In this document: one piece after another, positions 1 to 5,742 of the stretch
How the letters are laid out: each line of letters opens with the position of its first letter
How positions within the stretch are numbered: the stretch's first letter is position 1
Assembly (NCBI GenBank): GCA_900768845.1
Contig: CAAGEK010000062.1
Coordinates: 1-14,984, forward strand
Direction of reading: 5' to 3'
Length of the DNA: 14,984 nt
Source: Alphaproteobacteria bacterium
Lineage (GTDB): Bacteria > Pseudomonadota > Alphaproteobacteria > CAAGCB01 > CAG-977
Position numbers and translations under genes: made by a program
Notes under the pieces: generated by a model
What the model was told of the DNA's origin: nothing
The model's input: the letters and a program-made list of their open reading frames with translations, nothing else
The model's database searches: none

Positions 1-240
1 CAACTCCGTGATGTTCGTGTTTTTCAACCCGCGCAACAAGGCGGCCGCATTTTCATCGCCGATTTTGCACCCAGACACGTCCAACGTTTCGACTTTCGGA
101 ATGAGCCCGAGGTTTTTCGTCAGCCATTCCGCCTGTTCTTGCGTCGGCAAGTGCGGAGGGGCGTCCGTAAGAGGACGTGGAATCCGAGGAAAAGGGAGGG
201 AGGGGGGGAGGGGAAGAGAGGGGGGATGCAGATTTTGCAT
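1..240 (-). CDS. Leucine-rich-repeat protein, 5' end only (start uncertain)
   Basis: An uninterrupted minus-strand frame runs from an ATG at 240 to the left edge (80 codons seen, no stop). From about residue 40 the translation reads as a ribonuclease-inhibitor-type leucine-rich repeat: LTKNLGLIPKVETLDVSGC, then KIGDENAAALLRGLKNT and NITEL, the usual pattern of a beta strand (LxVSGC) followed by a helix (IGDENAAALL). Such repeats normally bind protein partners. Residues 5-30 are a proline-rich stretch (HPPSLPLPPSLPFPR) encoded by a homopyrimidine tract and do not look like LRR sequence. An in-frame TAA lies about 30 bases upstream, so 240 is the earliest ATG. However, the T-tract of the preceding gene's terminator touches that ATG and no Shine-Dalgarno is visible. 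The true start could be a downstream non-ATG codon, or the gene could be a truncated family copy. The LRR assignment is good; an intact functional gene is unproven. Confidence 0.6.
   Translation of the reverse strand, partial: MQNLHPPSLPLPPSLPFPRIPRPLTDAPPHLPTQEQAEWLTKNLGLIPKVETLDVSGCKIGDENAAALLRGLKNTNITEL
194..225 (+). repeat. G-run tract (G-quadruplex motif; C7/C6 runs in the LRR reading frame)
   Basis: Five runs of three or more G lie on the plus strand at 194-196, 198-200, 202-208, 210-213 and 220-225. The first four are separated by single A residues, which satisfies the usual four-run G-quadruplex pattern. On the minus strand this is a C7 and a C6 run inside the first 16 codons of the LRR frame. 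Whether it forms a quadruplex or slips in replication cannot be told from the sequence alone. Confidence 0.6.
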
Positions 241-269
241 AAAAGAAAAGCCCCGTAAAAGGGGCTTTT
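241..269 (-). terminator. Rho-independent terminator of the cysteine-rich gene
   Basis: Reading the minus strand, AAAAGCCCC (269-261) pairs perfectly with GGGGCTTTT (254-246) around a six-base loop, followed by further T residues to 241. It lies 18 bases beyond the stop codon of the 386-residue cysteine-rich protein. The stem is nearly symmetrical, but the T-rich side supports minus-strand termination. Confidence 0.85.
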
Positions 270-287
270 CCGTTTAAGATCGAATAA

Positions 288-1448
288 TTAACGCTGTCTT
301 GCCGTCTGGCAGGTATAGGGCTGGCTTACACCGGTTCCGTAAACGAAATCCCAACCCGTCGTGCAACCGTAACCACAGGACTTCGGATAACGGGTGCAGA
401 CTTCTTCCTTGCCGCCGAATTTGGCTCCCGGACGGTCGTAGTGGAAACGCTGGTTACCCCACGAAGGATTGTCACCGCAAATCTTACGGCAGTGTTCCGT
501 CTTCTGGTCTTTTGTCCAGTTCGGATCGGGTGCACCCGTTCCTTCTTTCCACGGACAGGTGACTTCCGGACCGGTCGTGCAGGGGCCGTAGTTGCCTTTG
601 CAAGTTTCTTCATAGCACTTGTAATTGCCGTCAATGCCGCCCTTGAAGTTCAATTGAACCTGTTTTTCGTATTTAATCGGGCCGTTGACCGTCACTTTAC
701 CGGTGAAATTAATCGTGTGCGCAGTCTGGTTCGTGTTCAGGTGAGCCGTCAATTCATTCGTTTTGAAGGAACCGTTGACCGTTGCACCCTGCCACATACG
801 GATGTTCACAAAGTCGTACGTTTTGTTGGGAACGGAAACCGTGGCGTTCGCACCGTAGACGTCCCAGCATTTTGCAGAATCAGGAATGCTGATGCTACCG
901 TTGCTGTTTTTATAGAAGAAGCCTGTATCAAAGTTAAACCATTTGCAACTTCCGGAGTTGGCAGGGACAGTCGGCGTTTTGCATCCGCCGTTCCCGTCGG
1001 CAACCTGTCCCGAGGGGCAGTTGCAACCGCTGACGCCGTCAGGGCATTTTTCGCATTTGTAACCGTTCTTTGTATCACAGGTGTATCCGGCTCCGCAGTC
1101 GGAAACGGCCAAACATTCGACACATTCGTATTTATGCGGTTGTTTGGGGTTGCCCTTTTCATTCAAGTCCAAACATTTTTTCGTCTTGTCCGTAGCACTG
1201 CAAATCGGATTTCCCATCGTGCAAATCGGTACGCACTTGCCGTTGGAACCGCACTTCTGGCTTGGCGCACAATCCGTGTCGCTCAAGCAATCGTATTTGA
1301 CGGTATCACCTTTTTTTATTTCACCGGGGTCTTTCAAACCCGAAGCTACACCTGATTCAACCTCAGCTCCCAATTTAACAGCCGCCGCTTCGGCTCCTTG
1401 AGGAACAGAGAGGATAAAACCCGTAGCCAATAAAGCTAAATACTTCAT
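288..1448 (-). CDS. Secreted cysteine-rich protein with EGF/Dickkopf-like modules
   Basis: 386 residues with a Sec signal peptide (MKYLALLATGFILSVPQGAEA, lysine then a hydrophobic core and an AxA-type cleavage site near residue 21). I count 28 cysteines in the mature part. Residues about 54-160 hold repeated modules of the form CxxDxDCxxxxxCxxxxxC (CLSDTDCAPSQKC, CLAVSDCGAGYTCDT), like the modules in the protein at the right end of the window. Residues about 165-275 look like beta-strand-rich sequence (TVSVPNKTYDFVNI, TINFTGKVTVNG), and the last 110 residues hold a second cysteine cluster. Disulfide bonding after export to the periplasm or surface is expected, but no enzyme motif is recognisable. 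Start at 1448 is supported by AAGGGAG seven bases upstream and a promoter at 1485-1513. A terminator follows the stop, so it is probably monocistronic. Function unknown; an adhesin or envelope role is inference. Confidence 0.85.
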   Translation of the reverse strand: MKYLALLATGFILSVPQGAEAAAVKLGAEVESGVASGLKDPGEIKKGDTVKYDCLSDTDCAPSQKCGSNGKCVPICTMGNPICSATDKTKKCLDLNEKGNPKQPHKYECVECLAVSDCGAGYTCDTKNGYKCEKCPDGVSGCNCPSGQVADGNGGCKTPTVPANSGSCKWFNFDTGFFYKNSNGSISIPDSAKCWDVYGANATVSVPNKTYDFVNIRMWQGATVNGSFKTNELTAHLNTNQTAHTINFTGKVTVNGPIKYEKQVQLNFKGGIDGNYKCYEETCKGNYGPCTTGPEVTCPWKEGTGAPDPNWTKDQKTEHCRKICGDNPSWGNQRFHYDRPGAKFGGKEEVCTRYPKSCGYGCTTGWDFVYGTGVSQPYTCQTARQR

Positions 1449-1484
1449 CGTAATGCTCCCTTGTTATTTCTCCTACTATCCTTG

Positions 1485-1513
1485 AGTATAGCAAAAAGAT
1501 TTGAGAATGACAG
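1485..1513 (-). promoter_or_regulatory. Sigma-70-type promoter for the cysteine-rich gene
   Basis: On the minus strand a -35-like CTGTCA (1513-1508) is followed, after 17 bases, by TATACT (1490-1485). The predicted start would be near 1478, leaving a 5' leader of about 30 bases that contains the ribosome binding site. A perfect ten-base palindrome ACAGTACTGT (1510-1519) overlaps the upstream edge of the -35 and could be an operator. Confidence 0.6.
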
Positions 1514-1520
1514 TACTGTT

Positions 1521-1562
1521 TTTAGGCAAAAAACGGATAACTTTAGGCAAAAACAGGATAAC
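1521..1562. repeat. Two tandem 21-base repeats upstream of a promoter
   Basis: Copies at 1521-1541 and 1542-1562 both begin TTTAGGCAAAAA and end GGATAAC. They differ at only two adjacent positions. They lie directly upstream of the -35 of the cysteine-rich gene, at about -43 to -84 from the predicted start, where activators commonly bind. The period of 21 equals two helical turns. No known regulator box is recognised. Confidence 0.7.
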
Positions 1563-1603
1563 TTATTGATTAAAAATGATTTTTTGATTTATTACAATTG
1601 TTT

Positions 1604-1648
1604 GGCAAAAATGGGGCGAAATATGGCAAAAATATGGCAACCTTTGGC
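1604..1648. repeat. Helically phased GGC(A/G)A array
   Basis: GGC trinucleotides begin at 1604, 1615, 1625, 1636 and 1646, with steps of 11, 10, 11 and 10 bases. Most are followed by an A-run (GGCAAAAAT, GGCGAAATAT, GGCAAAAAT, GGCAAC). The average period of 10.5 puts every motif on the same face of the helix. The same GGCAAAAA core occurs in the tandem repeats at 1525 and 1546. The rest of the 1449-1692 intergenic region is AT-rich with no convincing gene. Confidence 0.55.
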
Positions 1649-1692
1649 GCAAGGGAAAAATACGGCGGGGCAGTATTGAAAACCTTTGAAAA

Positions 1693-3033
1693 TCAAACAT
1701 TTTCGCTGTCGTATTCCAGCGATAATTCTTTGTTTGTTTTTGCTCCCAGCTCTTTGAGACGGTTCGCCAAAGATAAAGCGTTTCCGCGTCCTTCCGTCAG
1801 TTTGGATACGGCCGCGTCATAGTTTTTGCGCGAAGAATCCAAAGCTGATCCGATTTTTTTCATATCTTCTGAAAAATTAACGATTTTATCAAACAGCAAT
1901 CCCCCCACGGAGGCGATTTCCTGTACGTTTTTGTTTTGCTTTTCCAATTGCCACAGGTTTTCGACGGTTCTGAGAATCGGCAACAGGGAAGACGGCGTGG
2001 CAATGACGATGTGGTGCCTGTAGGCAAAATCGTACAATGAAGGATCATATTTTACGGCGTCGATATACGCGCTTTCGACGGGAATGAAAATGATAACATA
2101 GTCCAAAGATTTTTCTTTCAGCAACTTTTGGTATTCTTTGGAAGACAGTCCCTGTATGTGGCGTTTCAGGCATTCGACATGGCGGAGCAAAAGATTTTGT
2201 TTGTTTTCAAACGATTCGTCGGCGGCGGTATAGTCCATGTAGTCGTTTAAAGAAACCTTTGAATCGATAATGATATTACGGTTGTCCGGCATATAAACGA
2301 TAATATCGGGACGGCGGTTTTTGTCGTTTTCGTCTTTGTAATTTTCCTGCGCCGAATAATTTATCCCTTTTTGCAATCCGGAAATTTCCAAAACGCGTTC
2401 CAGTTGAAACTCCCCCCAATTCCCTTGCAGTTTTTTATTCCCTCTGAGAGCATCGGTCAGATTTTGCGCGTCCTTGCTGAGGGCGTTGTTCATTTCCATC
2501 AGGCTTTTCAAATGCCTTTCAAAACTGCCTTTGCTTTCCAGACTGTCGGCATGGACTTTTTCGATTTTCGACCTGAAATCCGCGATTTGCTGTTTGAACG
2601 GTTGCAACAGAGCATCCAAAGATTTTTTTTGTTCCGATTCAAAGGAAACCGTTTGTATTTTTAACAGTTCGTTTGACATATTTTGAAAGCGGCGGAGAAG
2701 TTCGTCTTTGTTTTCCGCCAAATCCTTGAAACGTTCCTCCATGTATTTCTGTTGGTTTTCCGCGTCGGAGCGCAATTTGGCGTTTTCAAGGCCGAGGGCG
2801 TCCTTTTCCTGTTGCAACGAAGCGTTCGCCGCCGCCATTTCAGCCAGTCTCCGTTCTTTTTCCTGCAACAAAACGTCTGCTTTCGCGGCGTTCAGTTCTT
2901 TTTCGGACAAGAGGGCTTTCAAGTTTTCCAGCTGTTTGTTCTTTCGCACTCTGAAAAGCAGGAAAAACAGGACGGGCGTCAGGAAAAGGAAAGTGCCGGA
3001 AATCAGTTCCAAGGCGTATTTTTGAAAAAACAT
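1693..3033 (-). CDS. rmuC: DNA recombination protein RmuC
   Basis: 446 residues. An N-terminal membrane segment (about 10-28, ISGTFLFLTPVLFFLLF) is followed by a long Glu/Lys/Ala-rich coiled coil (about 33-195) and then the conserved RmuC domain. Signature stretches are GNWGEFQLERVLEISGL (204-220) and RPDIIVYMPD...IIIDSKVSLNDY (241-265). PD at 242-243 and D-S-K at 257-259 fit the restriction-endonuclease-like (PD-D/E-xK) core proposed for the family. In E. coli, RmuC limits recombination at inverted repeats and is thought to be a nuclease, though its biochemistry is poorly settled. The start has AAGGA a few bases upstream and lies 13 bases after the stop of the hydrolase gene, so the two are probably cotranscribed. 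Length is near the family norm. No convincing terminator is seen after it. Confidence 0.93.
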   Translation of the reverse strand: MFFQKYALELISGTFLFLTPVLFFLLFRVRKNKQLENLKALLSEKELNAAKADVLLQEKERRLAEMAAANASLQQEKDALGLENAKLRSDAENQQKYMEERFKDLAENKDELLRRFQNMSNELLKIQTVSFESEQKKSLDALLQPFKQQIADFRSKIEKVHADSLESKGSFERHLKSLMEMNNALSKDAQNLTDALRGNKKLQGNWGEFQLERVLEISGLQKGINYSAQENYKDENDKNRRPDIIVYMPDNRNIIIDSKVSLNDYMDYTAADESFENKQNLLLRHVECLKRHIQGLSSKEYQKLLKEKSLDYVIIFIPVESAYIDAVKYDPSLYDFAYRHHIVIATPSSLLPILRTVENLWQLEKQNKNVQEIASVGGLLFDKIVNFSEDMKKIGSALDSSRKNYDAAVSKLTEGRGNALSLANRLKELGAKTNKELSLEYDSENV

Positions 3034-3046
3034 GGTTCGTCCTTGA

Positions 3047-3862
3047 TTACAGCATGGGAAAACGCGCCGAAAGCCAGTTCAGGGCGTCTTGTGAAGCACC
3101 GTAATCGAATAAATCGACGTGCCGGCCTTCGGGATAGACTTTGATTTCTTTGTCCGTCGATCCGGCGGCTTCGAAAATGCGCCGAGCCTGAGATACGGGG
3201 ACGGTTTTATCCTTTTGCCCGTGCAAAACCAGTAAAGGCGCGTTCAAAGAACGGATTCTGTCTTCGGAACGGTAAGTGTCCTTCATTATTTTTTCCACGG
3301 GGAGAAACCAGTAAATCTCCCGCGCCGCGTCAACGAACGAAGAAAAGCCCGCTTCCTGAATCATCGCCGCGGGAGGGTGTTTTTCTGCCAAAGCGTTCGC
3401 AACGCCCGTTCCCAAAGACATACCGTAATAGACAATCGGCGAATCGGGGCAAATCTTTTCGATTTTTTTACGGGCGGCCAAAGCGTCTTCAAACAGCCCT
3501 TTTTCTGAGGGTTCGCCGGCGTTTCCGTCAAATCCGCGGTATTCGGGCATCATAATGCCGAACCCCGCCTGAGCCAAAGGAATCATTTTATGCGCCGCGT
3601 CGGCGACAATCCCCGTGTTGCCGTGCAGGTACAAAATAACCGGCATCGTCCCTTCCGGCGGAACGAAGAACGCTTTTATGGCCAAGCCGTCAGCCGTTGT
3701 CAGCGTGATTTTGCGCATATTGTCCGGAGCTTTGTCCATATGCGGCGTAACGACGTGCTTTTGCGGCGCATACATCAGCCGTTTTTGGTATTTCCAAACA
3801 ATCAGGCACACGATCAAATATAAAACAAGTTCGGCGGCAATGATTTTAACGGCTAAAAGCAT
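3047..3862 (-). CDS. Membrane-anchored alpha/beta hydrolase (Bem46/ABHD13-like)
   Basis: 271 residues. An N-terminal hydrophobic segment (about 2-23) suggests a membrane anchor with the catalytic domain probably outside the cytoplasm. The alpha/beta-hydrolase hallmarks are complete: oxyanion-hole motif HGNTG (80-84), EYRGF (107-111), nucleophile elbow GMSLG with Ser149, a candidate acid Asp218 in LHGQKDKTVP and catalytic His248 in GRHVD. This combination is typical of the Bem46/ABHD13-like and FrsA-like serine hydrolases, whose substrates (esters, acyl groups, lipids) are mostly undefined. The gene lies between a lipoprotein gene (10-base gap) and rmuC (13-base gap) and has a GAGGG ribosome binding site overlapping the lipoprotein stop region, so translation is likely linked. 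Substrate cannot be inferred; the context would allow an envelope role. Confidence 0.85.
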   Translation of the reverse strand: MLLAVKIIAAELVLYLIVCLIVWKYQKRLMYAPQKHVVTPHMDKAPDNMRKITLTTADGLAIKAFFVPPEGTMPVILYLHGNTGIVADAAHKMIPLAQAGFGIMMPEYRGFDGNAGEPSEKGLFEDALAARKKIEKICPDSPIVYYGMSLGTGVANALAEKHPPAAMIQEAGFSSFVDAAREIYWFLPVEKIMKDTYRSEDRIRSLNAPLLVLHGQKDKTVPVSQARRIFEAAGSTDKEIKVYPEGRHVDLFDYGASQDALNWLSARFPML

Positions 3863-3872
3863 TGTTCCCTCA

Positions 3873-4610
3873 TTATTTTACGGGGCGGCACACAAAACCG
3901 TAAATCCGGACGTTTGTTGAAGACACCGGTTGAGGGACTCCGTTTTGCACGGCAACATCCGTCGCCGCTTCGTCAAACAGGATTTTAAAATCGGGCGATC
4001 CTTCGCACGCATCCAGAATCAAACGACGGGCGAGCCGTTTGTTGTCCCGTTCCGTTCCTCCGAACAACCGGACGCGGATTTGATGAATGCCCGCGCCGTC
4101 AACGGGCAGGGAATCCACAGCCGCGTTCACATCTCCGATTTCAGTCCATGTCCGCGTCGCCAGACTCCATTTTTGGGCTTCGGCCGCCAGTGTTCCCTGA
4201 TTGGGTTTTTCCTTGCGGCAGGAATAGGCCACGCTGATCGACAAGTCTGCATTTTGGAAGAAAAACCTGTCGATTTTCCGCCCGTTTTTGGGAGCTTGTG
4301 ACGGGAAAATGTGCGCGCTTGAAGAAGAGCAGTCTGCGGCGATGATGCTGAAAGCCGTTTTTTGCGCGGCGTTGATGTATCCCTGTTCAACGCTGGGCAA
4401 TCCTTTGCGTTGCGGAACCATTCGCAAAACCGTGACGTCGTTTTCATGGTAGCGGTTGACCAAAATGCGGAAATTGTCCGCCTCGAACCAGTCTTTATCT
4501 GCTGTTTCCCAATATTTGTATTGTCTGTAAAGCGGATAATCCGCTTCGTACATCGGTTCGGCGCACGCAAATAAAAGCAAAGAGCCCAATAAAACGAAAA
4601 AGTTACGCAT
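3873..4610 (-). CDS. Putative lipoprotein of unknown function
   Basis: 245 residues. The N-terminus MRNFFVLLGSLLLFACAEP is a clear lipoprotein signal peptide: one positive charge, a hydrophobic core and lipobox L13-F14-A15-C16. The residue after Cys16 is Ala, not Asp, which by the E. coli sorting rule favours the outer membrane. The mature part starts YEADYPLYRQYKYWETADKD and has no family I recognise. It contains four further cysteines (in AADCSS, AYSCRK, LDACEG and FVCRPV) that could form disulfides. The start codon lies inside the last codons of prfB (8-base overlap, ATGCGTAA), with GGCGGAG upstream. A tight link to prfB translation is therefore likely. A longer alternative frame over 4127-4771 is a shadow of this gene and prfB. 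Confidence 0.8.
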   Translation of the reverse strand: MRNFFVLLGSLLLFACAEPMYEADYPLYRQYKYWETADKDWFEADNFRILVNRYHENDVTVLRMVPQRKGLPSVEQGYINAAQKTAFSIIAADCSSSSAHIFPSQAPKNGRKIDRFFFQNADLSISVAYSCRKEKPNQGTLAAEAQKWSLATRTWTEIGDVNAAVDSLPVDGAGIHQIRVRLFGGTERDNKRLARRLILDACEGSPDFKILFDEAATDVAVQNGVPQPVSSTNVRIYGFVCRPVK

Positions 4611-5719
4611 CCGATTCTCCGCCCGATATGCGCGCCGCCAGCGACGCTTGTAAAAACAGGTCGATACCGCCGTCCAAAACGCCTTTCGTATCCGACGTTT
4701 CGACTTCGGTTCTCAAATCCTTGACCATTTGATAGGGCTGTAAAACATACGAACGGATCTGATGCCCCCAACCGATGTCGGATTTTGCGTCTTCCTGAGA
4801 TTTCAGTTTTTCCTCGCGCTTTTGCAACTCCATTTCATACAAGCGCGCCCGCAACATTGCCCAAGCCGTGTCGCGGTTTTGAAATTGAGACCGCTGAGTC
4901 TGGCAACTGACGACGATGCCCGTCGGAATATGCGTGATACGCACCGCGCTGTCCGTTTTGTTGACGTGCTGGCCGCCCGCGCCGGATGCGCGGTATGTGT
5001 CGATGCGGCAATCCTTTTCGTTGATTTCGATTTTAATCGTGTCGTCAATGACGGGGTACACCCACACGGAGCTGAAACTGGTGTGGCGGCGGGCGTTTGC
5101 ATCAAACGGCGAGATGCGCACCAGACGGTGGACGCCGCTTTCCGTTTTCAGCCAACCGTACGCGTTGTGTCCCGATATTTTGATGACGGCCGATTTCAAT
5201 CCCGCTTCCTCTCCGGGGCTTTCTTCCAGATATTCGACTTTGAAACCGTGTTTTTCCGCCCAGCGCATATACATACGCATCAGCATTTCCGTCCAATCCT
5301 GCGCTTCCGTTCCGCCCGCGCCGGCGTGGACTTCCAAAAACGTGTCGTTCGCGTCCGCTTCGCCGGACAACAAGGCTTCCAATTCCTGTCGGGCGGCTTC
5401 TTTTTTGACGTCTTGCAGGGAGGCTTCGGCTTCTGCGACGATTTCCTCATCGCCCTCCGCTTCACCCAGTTCAATCAGGTCGACGGCGTCCTGCAACGAG
5501 CGTTCCAACGAACGGCATCCCTCTACGGCGTCTTCCAAACGCGTCCGTTCGGCCATCAGCTTTTGCGCCCGTTCGGGATTGTCCCAAAGGGCGGAATCCT
5601 CCGTCAGAGCGTTGATTTCCTCCAGTCTGTAAAGCGCGTTATCCCAGTCAAAGATGCCTCCTCAGCAGTTCCAAAGACTGCTTGATTTCATTGATGGCCG
5701 CTTCGGTTTCCGCTTTCAT
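4603..5719 (-). CDS. prfB: Peptide chain release factor 2, with programmed +1 frameshift
   Basis: RF2 recognises UGA and UAA and triggers release of the finished protein. The gene starts at ATG 5719 (AGAGG upstream). After 23 codons ending LELLRRHL the frame meets an in-frame TGA (5650-5648). A +1 shift at CTT|TGA C (skipping T5650) joins it to DWDNALYRLEEINALTEDS and on to the long frame ending at 4603, giving 371 residues, close to the E. coli length of 365. In the shifted product the anticodon-like SPF lies at about 203-205 (RISPFDA) and the catalytic GGQ at about 248-250 (GAGGQHVNK), within two residues of the E. coli positions. An annotation starting at the internal ATG 5556 would lose 54 residues. 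The gene follows mrcA by 23 bases and overlaps the lipoprotein gene by 8. Confidence 0.97.
5647..5662 (-). promoter_or_regulatory. RF2 autoregulatory +1 frameshift site
   Basis: The minus strand reads AGGAGGCATCTTTGAC. The internal Shine-Dalgarno AGGAGG (5662-5657) lies three bases before the slippery CTT codon (5653-5651), followed by stop TGA (5650-5648) and C. This is the arrangement of E. coli prfB (AGGGGG-TAT-CTT-TGA-C). In that system low RF2 lets the ribosome shift +1 and make more RF2, while high RF2 terminates at UGA. Confidence 0.95.
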
Positions 5720-5742
5720 GCAACACCTCTTGCTTTTTTGAA

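Noticed and set aside
441..1355. 304-codon plus-strand frame opposite the cysteine-rich gene
   Set aside because: The minus-strand gene has a signal peptide, Shine-Dalgarno, promoter and terminator; the plus frame has none.
1521..1562. Possible CRISPR repeats
   Set aside because: The two copies are directly adjacent with no spacers, and no cas genes are present.
1461..1679. 72-codon plus-strand frame between rmuC and the cysteine-rich gene
   Set aside because: Its apparent peptide repeat simply reflects the 21-base DNA repeats; it crosses the promoter of the minus-strand gene and lacks a ribosome binding site.
1655..1685. Weak hairpin (ATAC/GTAT then T5) as an rmuC terminator
   Set aside because: It has only four base pairs with a large loop, too weak to call.
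4127..4771. 214-codon minus-strand frame overlapping the lipoprotein and prfB
   Set aside because: It overlaps both better-supported genes in another frame and has no ribosome binding site or recognisable domain.
4762..5685. 307-codon plus-strand frame opposite prfB
   Set aside because: It is antisense to RF2, whose SPF, GGQ and frameshift site are unambiguous.
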